NCBI GenBank assembly: GCA_965660945.1
Contig: CBFIBS010000004.1
Coordinates: 86,268-150,267 of the forward strand
Source: UBA7985 sp002711265
GTDB taxonomy: Bacteria > Pseudomonadota > Alphaproteobacteria > UBA7985
Length of the DNA stretch: 64,000 bases
Reading direction: 5' to 3'
The notes beneath the pieces were generated by a model. That model saw only the letters and a program-made list of their open reading frames with translations, was not told the origin of the DNA and did no database searches. Made by a program: the position numbers and the translations under genes. Below are positions 28,097 to 36,626 of this stretch, piece by piece (positions within the stretch are counted from its first letter, which is position 1; each line of letters begins with the position of its first letter).

Positions 28097-29031
28097 TCCA
28101 CCGCGCGGGTCTGGTGCCAGGCCATGGCCTCGACCATCGCCCCCTGATAGATCTCGTGCCGGTCGGCGTGGGCGGTTTCAATCGTGATGAAGGCCTTGGG
28201 CGTCGCCTCGGGTAGGGCGGCGAACAGGCGGTGGCCGTGCGTGTTGGCGATCAGCCGATCCATGGTGCCGTGCACCCAGACCACCGGTGTCACCGTTTTC
28301 GCCGCCAGACTGAGATTGTCGAAACGGTCGGCCATCAGCCAGCGCGCGACCCCGGCCATATCCGGCAGGCTGGTAAAGGTGCTCATGATGGTCGCGCCGC
28401 GGGCGATCTGCCCCTGATCGTGCAGGGCGTGCAGCGCCAGCGCGCCACCCAGTGAGTGCCCGGCGATAAGGGTGTTTTCCGGCGGCCAGCCGAGCTGCTG
28501 CGCCACGCTCAGGGCCGCCTGTGCATCCAGGCGCAGCCCCGCTTCGGTCGGCGTTCCGGGCAGGCCGCCATAGCCGCGGTATTCGGGTAGCAACACCGGG
28601 TAGCCCGCCGCGATCAGCCCGGCGGTGTAGCGGGTCGAGTCCTCGAAATTGCCGGCGTTACCGTGAAAGAAGACCGTTAGGGGCGGGTTATCACTGCGGC
28701 TGCCCGGCCAGAACCAGGCGGCCAGCGGCTGCCCGTCGGTACCGGTGTAGCGCAGGGTCTGGAATGGTGGCAGGCCCGGCCACGGCTGCCCCGGGGTCGG
28801 TTTGGGGTGGTAGACGAAGCGCCGTGAAATGCCGCAGCAGCGGCCCTCGTCGGCGGGTGGAGGCAGGGGCTGGGCGAGCGGGGTTGCTGCTCCTGCTCCT
28901 GCTCCTGCTCCGGTCTGTGCCAGTGCGACAGTGGCAAGGGGGCCCAGCGCCCCACCCACTAGGGTGATCAGACCGGCCCCCAAGAAGGCGATAACCGCAG
29001 GGCGAAGGCGCCGCGCGGCATCGGGCCTCAC
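28093..29031 (-). CDS. Secreted or membrane-anchored alpha/beta hydrolase
   Basis: A 312-residue alpha/beta-hydrolase-fold protein. It starts at GTG 29031, overlapping the ptrB stop codon as GTGA, so it is coupled to ptrB. A hydrophobic segment at about residues 10-40 ending VALAQT looks like a signal peptide or anchor, followed by a low-complexity GAGAGAGAA linker encoded by a GCTCCT-type hexamer repeat near 28885. FFHGNAGN is the oxyanion region, GHSLGG holds the nucleophile Ser, VHGTMDR the Asp and HADRHEIY the His. Substrate unknown; the fold resembles BEM46/YfhR-like hydrolases. Confidence 0.85.
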   Translation of the reverse strand: MRPDAARRLRPAVIAFLGAGLITLVGGALGPLATVALAQTGAGAGAGAATPLAQPLPPPADEGRCCGISRRFVYHPKPTPGQPWPGLPPFQTLRYTGTDGQPLAAWFWPGSRSDNPPLTVFFHGNAGNFEDSTRYTAGLIAAGYPVLLPEYRGYGGLPGTPTEAGLRLDAQAALSVAQQLGWPPENTLIAGHSLGGALALHALHDQGQIARGATIMSTFTSLPDMAGVARWLMADRFDNLSLAAKTVTPVVWVHGTMDRLIANTHGHRLFAALPEATPKAFITIETAHADRHEIYQGAMVEAMAWHQTRAVD

Positions 29032-31133
29032 ACCTTGACCCCAAGCACCCACAGCAGGAAGGCCCAGTCGCGGGCGTCTTCGCGCATGCCGTCGAAGCGG
29101 CCCGAGGCTCCGCCATGACCCGCACCCATGTTCATGTGCATCAGGGTCAGGCCGTCGTCGGTGCGGCGATCGCGCAGGGTCGCGACCCACTTGGCCGGCT
29201 CCCAGTAGGTCACGCGCGGGTCGGTCAGCCCGCCGGTGGCGAGGATGGCGGGGTAGGCCTTGGCCTCAACGTTATCGATGGGGGAGTAGGCGGCCATACG
29301 GGCGTAGTCTTCGGCGCTGGCGATGGGGTTGCCCCATTCGGGCCATTCCGGCGGGGTCAGCGGCAGGCTGTCGTCGAGCATGGTGGTCAGCACGTCGACA
29401 AAGGGAACCCCGCCGACGATGGCGGCGAACTTCTCGGGCGCCATGTTGGCGATGGCCCCCATGAGCATGCCGCCTGCCGAGGCGCCCTCGGCCGCTACCC
29501 GCGCGGGATCGGCCCAGCCCAGATCGACCAGCGCGTCCCGTGCAGCGATGAAGTCGTGGAAGGTGTTGGTCTTGTGCTCGAGCTTGCCGTCGAGGTACCA
29601 GCCGTAGCCCATGTCGGCGCCGCCGCGGACGTGGGCGGTGGCCGTGATCAGGCCACGGTCGGCCAGCGACAGCCGCTTGATCGAGAAGTTCGCGGGCATG
29701 GACATGCCGTAGGAGCCGTAGCCGTAGAGGTAGAGCGGCGCGCTGCGGTCCAGCGTGGTATCGCGGTGGTGCATGACCGTCACCGGCACGTCGGTGCCGT
29801 CGTGGCTGGGCGCCATGATCCGACGCACGACGTAGTCGGCCGGGTCGTGACCGCTGGGGACTTCCTGCTGCTTGATCAGGCTGCGGGTGGTGCTGGCCAT
29901 GTCGTAGTCGAAAATCTGGCTCGGGGTGGACGGGCTTTCGTAGCCGAAGCGGGTTTCGCTGGTGTCCCACTCGGCCGAGCCGTGCAGCCCAAGCGCGTAG
30001 GCGCCCTCGTCGAAGGCAATGCTGTGGGATGTTCCGGCGCTCAGGTCGTGGACGACGATCGAGGGCAGGGCGCGCTCGGCCTGAAGCACGGCCAGAAAGT
30101 CCTTGTAGCCGTCCAGCCCGCGGATCAGGCGCCCCGGCACGTGTGGCTGCCAGGGTTGCCAGTGCTCGCGCTCTTCCCGGCCGATTTCGGTGCGCATGAT
30201 CTGGAAGTCGACGGCGCCGTCCTGATTGGTGCTGATGAACCAGTGCTCGCCCGCGCGCTCGAGGCTGTATTCGTGACCGGTTTCGCGCGGGGCGACACAT
30301 TTGAGCGCAAAGGTTGGCGCCTGTAGGTCGGCGACCCAGACTTCGGTGGTCTGGTGGTCGTTGGCGCCGACCAGCAGGAACCGGTCGTCGCCCGTGCCGG
30401 AGACACTGACAAAGAATCCGGGGTCGGCCTCTTCGTAGATCAGCTCGTCGGCGTCCTGTTCCGTGCCAAGCACGTGCCGGAAAATCTTGCAGGGGCGGTG
30501 GTTGTCGTCCTGCCAGGTGTAGAACAGCGACAGGCCGTCCGGCGCCCAGACCGCTCCGCCTGTGGTGCGTTCGAGGCGATCGGCGTGGTCCTCGCCGCTG
30601 TCCAGATCGCGGACCTGCAGGGTGTAGAACTCCGAGCCCTTGGTATCCACGCCCCAGGCCATGAGCCGGTGATCGTCGCTGACCGTTGCGCCGGCCATGC
30701 GGAAGTAGTCGTGGCCCTCTGCTTCCTTGTCGCCGTCGAAGATGATGCGTTCCGAGCCCTCGCCGGTATCGTCTCGGTCCTTGCGACAGTGGATGGCGTA
30801 CTGACCGCCGGTGCGGAAGCGGACGTAGTAGGCAAAGGGGCCGTCTTTAACCGGTGGTGACTGGTCGTCTTCCTTGATCCGGCCGCGGAACTCGCGGAAC
30901 AGCGCTTCCTGCAGCGCTTCGGTCGGGGCGAGGACGGTGGCGGTGTAGGCGTTTTCTGCCTCCAGATAGCCGCGCACGTCGTCTGCCAGCACGCTCGGGT
31001 CGGCCATGACCTCGGCCCAGTTGTCCACGCGCAGCCAGGCGAAATCGTCGCTGCGGGTGATGCCGTGGTGGCTGTCTGTGCTCGGCCGCTGCTCGGCGCG
31101 CGGCGGGGTGGGGGCTTGGCTAAGGTCAAACAT
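29028..31133 (-). CDS. ptrB: Oligopeptidase B (S9A prolyl oligopeptidase family)
   Basis: A 701-residue serine peptidase that cleaves short peptides after basic residues. The N-terminal half is the seven-bladed beta-propeller gate. The C-terminal catalytic domain has RGGADMGYGWYLDGK, nucleophile Ser in AAEGASAGGMLMG, PFVDVLTTMLD, and the His in NMGAGHGGASGR. No signal peptide is present, so the enzyme is cytosolic. It is divergent from rlmI with 75 bp between the chosen starts, and is translationally coupled to the downstream hydrolase. Confidence 0.92.
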   Translation of the reverse strand: MFDLSQAPTPPRAEQRPSTDSHHGITRSDDFAWLRVDNWAEVMADPSVLADDVRGYLEAENAYTATVLAPTEALQEALFREFRGRIKEDDQSPPVKDGPFAYYVRFRTGGQYAIHCRKDRDDTGEGSERIIFDGDKEAEGHDYFRMAGATVSDDHRLMAWGVDTKGSEFYTLQVRDLDSGEDHADRLERTTGGAVWAPDGLSLFYTWQDDNHRPCKIFRHVLGTEQDADELIYEEADPGFFVSVSGTGDDRFLLVGANDHQTTEVWVADLQAPTFALKCVAPRETGHEYSLERAGEHWFISTNQDGAVDFQIMRTEIGREEREHWQPWQPHVPGRLIRGLDGYKDFLAVLQAERALPSIVVHDLSAGTSHSIAFDEGAYALGLHGSAEWDTSETRFGYESPSTPSQIFDYDMASTTRSLIKQQEVPSGHDPADYVVRRIMAPSHDGTDVPVTVMHHRDTTLDRSAPLYLYGYGSYGMSMPANFSIKRLSLADRGLITATAHVRGGADMGYGWYLDGKLEHKTNTFHDFIAARDALVDLGWADPARVAAEGASAGGMLMGAIANMAPEKFAAIVGGVPFVDVLTTMLDDSLPLTPPEWPEWGNPIASAEDYARMAAYSPIDNVEAKAYPAILATGGLTDPRVTYWEPAKWVATLRDRRTDDGLTLMHMNMGAGHGGASGRFDGMREDARDWAFLLWVLGVKV

Positions 31134-31208
31134 GCAGGGCCTTGGCTCCTCTGGGCTCGGGTTTCAGGTTACATAGGTTCCCAAGCATTCATTGATAAGA
31201 GACAGGCC

Positions 31209-32498
31209 ATGCCGCTGCATCCGAAAATCGTGCTCAAAGGGGGCAAGGAGCGCCACATCCGCCACGGCCATCCGTGGATCTTCTCCGGCGCGATCGAGCG
31301 GGTCGAGGACAGCCCCCAGCCGGGCTGGACCGCCGATGTCGTCAGCTTCGACGGTCGCTGGATCGCGCGCGCGGGCTATTCGCCCAAGAGCCAGATCCGC
31401 GCGCGGGTCTGGACCCTCGACCCCGATGAGGTGGTCGATGCCGGTTTCTTTGAGCGCCGGATCCGGGCGGCAGTGGGCCTGCGCCGGTGGCTGGGACGGA
31501 TGGATGCAACGGGCGGGTGCCGACTGATCAACGCCGAGGGCGACCGCCTGCCGGGGCTGGTCGTCGACCGCTTTGCCGACGTGCTGGTGGTGCAGATCAA
31601 CAGCTCGCCGATGGCGTACTGGCGAGAGGTGATCCTCGACACGCTGGAGGCGGTGGTTGCGCCGCGGGCGATCTACGAGCGCTCGGACAGCGACAGCCGC
31701 GCCAAGGAAGGCTTGGATAAGCGCGCGGGCTGGGCGCGGGGTGAGGGCTCGGAAGAACGAGGCGCGGGCAAGGGCGCGGGCGCAGGTGCAGGCGCTGAGA
31801 CCGCCGAAGACGCCGAACCCGGCTCATCAGGCTCGTCCAGCCTACCGATCGAGATCGAGGAATTCGGCGCCCGCTTCGGCGTGGACATCGAGCGTGGCCA
31901 CAAAACCGGCTTTTACCTCGATCAGGCCGAGAACCGCGCGCTGGTGCGCCAGCTGGCCGGGGATCAGCGGGTGCTGAACTGCTTTTCCTATACGGGTGGG
32001 TTTTCGGTGCAGGCGGTGCTGGGGGGCGCACGGGAGGTGGTGTCGGTGGACAGCTCGCAGCCGGCCCTGGACCTGTCGGCGGCAAATTTTGCCCGCAACG
32101 GCCTCGACGCCGACGACCCACGCTTTCCGCACCTGTGCAGTGACGTGTTCAAGGCGTTGGAGGGCTTAGCCGGGGAGCAGCGGCGGTTTGACATGATCAT
32201 CCTCGATCCGCCGAAATTTGCAGCCTCGAGCGCGGGGTTGGAGCGGGCGCTGCACGCCTATCGCAAGCTGGGTCGGGCTGCGTTGCCGCTGCTGGAGGCC
32301 GGGGGCATGCTGCTGACCTTCTCGTGCTCGGGTGCAGTGACGCCGGAGGCCTTTCAGAAAGCAGTGACGCTGGCGCTTGCTGACAATCAGCGGCGAGGGC
32401 GGGTGGTCCGGCGCCTGACCGCCTCAGCTGATCACGTGGTTGATCTGGGGTTCAGCGAAGGTGCCTACCTCAAAGGGCTGGCGTTGATGGTGGAATAG
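31209..32498 (+). CDS. rlmI: 23S rRNA (cytosine-1962-C5) methyltransferase RlmI-type
   Basis: A 429-residue class I SAM-dependent RNA methyltransferase. The N-terminal PUA-like domain has RHIRHGHPWIFSGAIE. RLINAEGDRLPGLVVDRF and KTGFYLDQAENRALV are family signatures. The SAM-binding loop is LNCFSYTGGFSV, the catalytic part IILDPPKFA and the second cysteine LTFSCSG. A low-complexity Gly/Ala/Glu insertion at about residues 175-212 (GKGAGAGAGAETAEDAEP) separates the PUA/EEHEE part from the methyltransferase domain and is not normal for the family. The ATG at 31209 gives the standard start. Confidence 0.9.
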   Translation: MPLHPKIVLKGGKERHIRHGHPWIFSGAIERVEDSPQPGWTADVVSFDGRWIARAGYSPKSQIRARVWTLDPDEVVDAGFFERRIRAAVGLRRWLGRMDATGGCRLINAEGDRLPGLVVDRFADVLVVQINSSPMAYWREVILDTLEAVVAPRAIYERSDSDSRAKEGLDKRAGWARGEGSEERGAGKGAGAGAGAETAEDAEPGSSGSSSLPIEIEEFGARFGVDIERGHKTGFYLDQAENRALVRQLAGDQRVLNCFSYTGGFSVQAVLGGAREVVSVDSSQPALDLSAANFARNGLDADDPRFPHLCSDVFKALEGLAGEQRRFDMIILDPPKFAASSAGLERALHAYRKLGRAALPLLEAGGMLLTFSCSGAVTPEAFQKAVTLALADNQRRGRVVRRLTASADHVVDLGFSEGAYLKGLALMVE

Positions 32499-32510
32499 TT
32501 TCAAAGGATG

Positions 32511-32557
32511 GCGCGCTCGATTTGACGCCGCTTCGCGGCTTACAAATCTCCCACGCG
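32511..32557 (+). repeat. Interspersed palindromic repeat R1, copy a
   Basis: A 47-bp element immediately after rlmI whose core GATTTGACGCCGC-TTC-GCGGCTTACAAATC is an imperfect hairpin. It matches copies at 52818-52864 and 63838-63884 at 45 of 47 bases each. Confidence 0.85.
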
Positions 32558-32724
32558 GAGTTTCGAGATTCTTGTGTTCTACCCTGCTTCTCCTGTGAGC
32601 GTTTGGGAGTCCCTTGCTCGAGCCCCCTGCAAAGCCTTTCGATAGGTTTAGTGTAAATTTCGCTTGTTGAGTGGGAACTGATACGGCACTCAAAGCCAAA
32701 GATGTTGACTGAAAATTAAATGTA

Positions 32725-32778
32725 GTTGCTCCGACCTTGTCTCAACCGCTTCGCGGTCTTCGCCAAGGCGTCGCGCAA
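32725..32778 (+). repeat. Interspersed hairpin repeat R2, copy a
   Basis: A GTTGC(T)CCGACC..GACCGCTTCGCGGTC-like hairpin ending GGCGTCGCGCAA. It is the near-exact reverse complement of 63947-63998 and a diverged relative of 33085-33141 and 52999-53051. Confidence 0.8.
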
Positions 32779-33084
32779 TTCTTTAATCAAAGCAGAAGGT
32801 CAGAGTGATCTGACCTTCTGACCGACTGGCGAAGTCCGGGGTGTGGCGCGGTCAGGGCTGCGGAGCACCGCCGCGCCCGCGGCGGCTTGGCCTTGACGGC
32901 GCCGAGGGGCAGCGCCCCTCATTCTAGTGCCGCTCAACACGGTGTCGCCTTTGAGCTTGTGTGAGTTTTTATGCAACCTGTCGATTGCGCTCAATGCGGC
33001 TTTGCCTTTGAGCGCGCGGGAGCTCTTCACGCGAACGACTGTCCGGTTGGCTGTGAGCGCGTTGGAGTTTTGCGTTGAAGCAAG

Positions 33085-33141
33085 GTTGCGCCGACTTGTC
33101 CCCGACCGCGCTTCGCGCGGCGGGGTCAAGCGTCGCGCAAC
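33085..33141 (+). repeat. Interspersed hairpin repeat R2, copy b
   Basis: Shares the outer parts GTTGCGCCGACTT and AAGCGTCGCGCAAC with the other R2 copies. The internal stem CCGACCGCG-CTTCG-CGCGGCGGGG has diverged but kept pairing. Confidence 0.7.
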
Positions 33142-33251
33142 TCGCCCACTGCGTGGTCGGTCGGCTTTGCCTCCGTCTTGCGCCTGAGCGTCGACGTTGT
33201 GAACTTTAGAAACTCTTCGTGGCGCGCGTAGCGCGGCGCGTCCGTTGAATT

Positions 33252-33298
33252 GCGCGTGGGAGGGCCGAAGGCCGCGGAGCGGCCAAGGCCCGAGCGCG
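33252..33298 (+). repeat. Interspersed repeat R3, copy a
   Basis: Contains GGGAGGGCCGAAGGC followed by a GGC..GCC hairpin and a GGCC-GAG ending. A second copy lies at 52896-52943. Confidence 0.65.
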
Positions 33299-33360
33299 CC
33301 ATCAAGTGGCTGGTTCAGCGCTGTTGTCGGTACCGTCAGCAGACGTCGGTTTCGTCGATC

Positions 33361-35550
33361 TCAGGCTGTCCTGCTGGCCTTCAACTCCAGCCGCCGGGCG
33401 TGCAGCACGGGCTCTGTATAGCCTGAGGGCTGTTCTCGGCCCCGGAACACTAGATCGCAGGCCGCCTGAAACGCGATCGAGGCGTCGAAGTCCGCCGCCA
33501 TGGCACGATAGAGCGGATCGTGCGCGTTCTGGGCATCTACCACAGCCGCCATCTTCTGCATCGAAGCCATGACCTCCGCCTCGCTGGCGACGCCATGGTG
33601 CAGCCAGTTGGCCATGTGCTGCGAGGAAATCCGGCACGTAGCCCGGTCTTCCATCAGGCCGACATCATTGATATCCGGCACCTTGGAGCAGCCCACGCCC
33701 TGATCGACCCAGCGGACGACGTAGCCCAGAATGCCCTGGGCATTGTTATCCAGCTCGTTTCGGATGTCTTCATGCGACCAGTTTTGGCCCTTGGCGACCG
33801 GGATGCGCAGGATATCGTGCAAGGCTGCCCGCGGTCCGCCCTTCGAAATCGCGTCCTGACGCTCGGCCACCAGCACCTGATGGTAGTGCAGGGCGTGCAG
33901 GGTCGCCGCCGTCGGTGAGGGCACCCACGCCGTGTTAGCGCCCGCCTGCGGGTGTCCGATCTTCTGCTCCAGCATCGCCGCCATCAGGTCGGGCATGGCC
34001 CACATGCCCTTGCCGATTTGTGCCCGCCCACGAAGCCCGCAGGCCAGCCCGGTGTCGACGTTCCAGTCCTCGTAGGCGGCGAGCCAGCCCGCGCCTTTCA
34101 TCTCCACCTTGCGGATCATCGGGCCCGCTTCCATCGCCGTATGCATCTCGTCGCCGGTGCGGTCGAGGAAACCGGTGTTGATAAAGGCCACCCGGTGCTG
34201 CGCTGCCCGGATACAGGCGCGCAGGTTGACGGTGGTCCGTCGTTCCTCGTCCATGATCCCCATCTTCATCGTGTGGCGCGGCAGGCCCAGCGCATCCTCG
34301 ACCCGCCCGAACAGCTGGTCGGCGAAGGCGACCTCTTCGGGGCCGTGCATCTTCGGCTTGACCACGTAGATCGACCCATGCAGCGAGTTGCCGCCCTCGC
34401 GCTGCAGGTCGTGCATGGCGCAGGCTGCCGTCACCATTGCGTCGAGGATGCCCTCCTGGATCCCCCGGCCCCGGGCGTCTTGGATGGCGGGGTTCGACAT
34501 AAGGTGGCCGACATTCCGCACCAGCATCAGCGCCCGGCCCTTGAGCCGCAGGCTGCCACCATCTGGCGCGCTGTATTCGCGATCGGGGTTGAGGGCACGG
34601 GTCACGCTGCGACCACCCTTGTCGAAGGTCTCGCTGAGGTCCCCCTTCATCAGCCCCAGCCAGTTGCTGTAGGCGACAATCTTGTCGGCCGCGTCCACGG
34701 CAGCGACGGAGTCCTCGCAGTCCATGATCGTGGAAATCGCGCTTTCGACCAGCACGTCCTTGACGTGCGCCGGGTCGGTCTGGCCGATCGGGTGGGTGGC
34801 GTCGATCTGGATCTCGAGGTGCAGCCCGTTGTGGCGCAGCAGGATCGCAGTCGGCTTGCCCGGCTCGCCGCGGTAGCCCGCGAAGCGCTCGGGGGCGGCG
34901 AGCCCAGCCGCCTTGCCATCGCTCAGCTCAACCTGCAGCCCGCCGTCGACCACGGCAAACCCGGTGGCATCGGCAAAGGACGCCCCGCCGGCCAGCGGCG
35001 CGCTGCCGTCGAGCACGGCACGCGCCCGCGCGATGACCCGCTCGCCCCGCACCGGATTGTAGCCGCCGCCGCGCTCCGCCCCGCCGTCTTCGGCAATGGC
35101 GTCCGTGCCGTAAAGCGCGTCGTAGAGCGACCCCCAGCGGGCATTGGCGGCATTGAGCGCGTAGCGGGCGTTCATTACCGGCACCACCAACTGCGGCCCG
35201 GCGATAGTCGCAATCTCGGGGTCAACGTTGCTGGTCTGGACGGAAAAGTCCGGCCCGGCATCGACCAGATAGCCGATGGAGCGCAGGAAGGCCTCGTAGG
35301 CGGGCATGTCGCGGATCGGCCCGGGGTTGGCGCGGTGGTAATCGTCCATCTGCGCCTGCAGGTCTTCGCGCCGCGCCAGCAGCGCCAGGTTGGTGTCGGT
35401 CAGATCACCGACGATCCCCGCCAGGCCATCCCAGAACTGTGCTTCACTGACCGGCAGACCCGACAGCACCTGATCGTTGATAAAATCGGCGAGGTCGCTG
35501 TCGACCGTCAGTCCGGAAAGTTCACGGGTGGGGGCCTTTGCCTGGGTCAC
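33361..35550 (-). CDS. glcB: Malate synthase G
   Basis: A 729-residue enzyme condensing glyoxylate with acetyl-CoA to malate. The size and sequence match isoform G, with IMDCEDSVAAVDAADK, MHGPEEVAFA, MKMGIMDEERRTTVNL and the C-terminal GLMEDRATCRISSQH containing the catalytic Asp. The start is taken as GTG at 35550, giving VTQAKAPTRELS; the longer frame upstream adds about 28 residues not typical of the family. No isocitrate lyase lies nearby. Glyoxylate could come from other routes, some possibly encoded in the 36-43 kb neighbourhood (inference). Confidence 0.94.
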   Translation of the reverse strand: MTQAKAPTRELSGLTVDSDLADFINDQVLSGLPVSEAQFWDGLAGIVGDLTDTNLALLARREDLQAQMDDYHRANPGPIRDMPAYEAFLRSIGYLVDAGPDFSVQTSNVDPEIATIAGPQLVVPVMNARYALNAANARWGSLYDALYGTDAIAEDGGAERGGGYNPVRGERVIARARAVLDGSAPLAGGASFADATGFAVVDGGLQVELSDGKAAGLAAPERFAGYRGEPGKPTAILLRHNGLHLEIQIDATHPIGQTDPAHVKDVLVESAISTIMDCEDSVAAVDAADKIVAYSNWLGLMKGDLSETFDKGGRSVTRALNPDREYSAPDGGSLRLKGRALMLVRNVGHLMSNPAIQDARGRGIQEGILDAMVTAACAMHDLQREGGNSLHGSIYVVKPKMHGPEEVAFADQLFGRVEDALGLPRHTMKMGIMDEERRTTVNLRACIRAAQHRVAFINTGFLDRTGDEMHTAMEAGPMIRKVEMKGAGWLAAYEDWNVDTGLACGLRGRAQIGKGMWAMPDLMAAMLEQKIGHPQAGANTAWVPSPTAATLHALHYHQVLVAERQDAISKGGPRAALHDILRIPVAKGQNWSHEDIRNELDNNAQGILGYVVRWVDQGVGCSKVPDINDVGLMEDRATCRISSQHMANWLHHGVASEAEVMASMQKMAAVVDAQNAHDPLYRAMAADFDASIAFQAACDLVFRGREQPSGYTEPVLHARRLELKASRTA

Positions 35551-35766
35551 GGTCTCACGCCTTTCGAGTTGCAGCCAGCCTCGCTGAGCCGGCGTGGGTT
35601 TAATTGGTCTGAAAAATAGACCAATTTCGAACAAAGAGCCAAGGTGTCCTCGACTACCACCCGCGACATGGGCGCATGAGAAGTGGCTTGCACCGCTGAG
35701 AACTCCGGGTTAGATACACGCCAAGTCCTAGGGTGGCACGTCAGTGCTGCAGTCTTATTTTGCTGC

Positions 35767-35842
<76 letters not shown>

Positions 35843-35990
35843 CCTCCTCCGGGGGGTGGCAGGGCAGCCAGAAAACACCTTCGCGACAGTCGCTTAGTTG
35901 CCGTGCGTCCTCTTACGCGTCTGCACTTTTGTATCCAATTTTGTACTAAGACTCGTAGCGAAACGGTACTTAACGGGCCAGCGCAGAACA

Positions 35991-36149
35991 GTGCCCCCGA
36001 AGCTTGCAGGCAAAGCCTGGAAAGTCCGCCTTGTGGTTCCACAAGATTGTCGCAAGCACTTCGGAAAATCCGAGATCAAGTTGTCCAAGCGTAATCTCAA
36101 CCCAGCACAGGTGCAGAAATGGGCGAGCGAGATTGGCGACGAGTTCTAG
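35991..36149 (+). pseudogene. Remnant of tyrosine-recombinase (integrase) N terminus
   Basis: The frame from GTG 35991 reads PPKLAGKAWKVRLVVPQDC and goes on RKHFGKSEIKLS, then stops at TAG 36147-36149. This pattern of strand-strand-helix with RLVVPxDxR and GKxEIxxSL is typical of the start of phage-type integrases that recognise tRNA sites (DUF6538-like N-terminal domains). The catalytic domain is missing. It lies 150 bp downstream of tRNA-Glu, which suggests a former integrative element that has decayed. The match is by eye only. Confidence 0.6.
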
Positions 36150-36209
36150 ACACAGGTCGACCTTTGTCGAGAAGGCCGTGCTCCCGCCTACGGGCACTCA
36201 ATCGATGAT

Positions 36210-36470
36210 GTGCTGAAACCGGTCCAACTCTACAACGCAACGGAATACGCAGTCGCTCGCAGGCAGGACGCCTCAGCCACCTTAGAGATGACGCGCCAGG
36301 TCAAAAAGGTGGGGGTGATCACTCGCTCTGAAGCCTTTCATTATGTCGACCAGCTGCGGGCGTCAGACGTCCGAGACGACCTCCTACAGATCGGCGCTGG
36401 TGGCAAGTGCCACGGCAACAGCATGCAATTGCGTGCTTGTCTGAGCGACCCAGCCGGGCCACAACCATAA
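36210..36470 (+). pseudogene. Possible continuation of degraded integrase island
   Basis: An 86-codon frame in line with nothing on either side. It begins with LKPVQLYNATEYAVARRQD and has a hydrophilic, helix-rich composition, which could be a second fragment of the same integrase or of a cargo gene. I cannot assign it. The rest of 35843-36626 holds no recognisable gene, and no direct repeat of the tRNA 3' end was found there by eye. Confidence 0.3.
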
Positions 36471-36626
36471 TGGGGCGATAACAGACCGAAGGCCGGAGGA
36501 TCCCTACCGCTGTTCCATCAAGGTGCTTGCTGGCGAGGCATGGCACAGGGTCCGATTCCAGGGGGCCTTTGATAATGGTGAGCCGGGAACCCGTTTGTCA
36601 CGGGTTGAAGGGAAGGAGAGGAACGC

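Larger units (their letters stand above)
32499..33360. other. 862-bp gene-free region built of palindromic repeats
   Basis: No credible gene was found here. The stretch is a mosaic of GC-rich imperfect palindromes, three of which recur near 52.8-53.1 kb and at 63.8-64.0 kb. Between 32930 and 33080 there are also three degenerate repeats of a unit ending in TTGAGC..GAGTTTT. An open frame on the minus strand at 32424-32699 is only the tail of rlmI read backwards plus the repeats. Confidence 0.7.

Noticed and set aside
32424..32699. Possible small gene on the minus strand after rlmI
   Set aside because: It consists of rlmI antisense and repeat R1; no start site or similarity.
33952..35619. 555-codon open frame on the plus strand
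   Set aside because: Antisense to malate synthase G; composition is His/Arg/Gly-rich with no family similarity.
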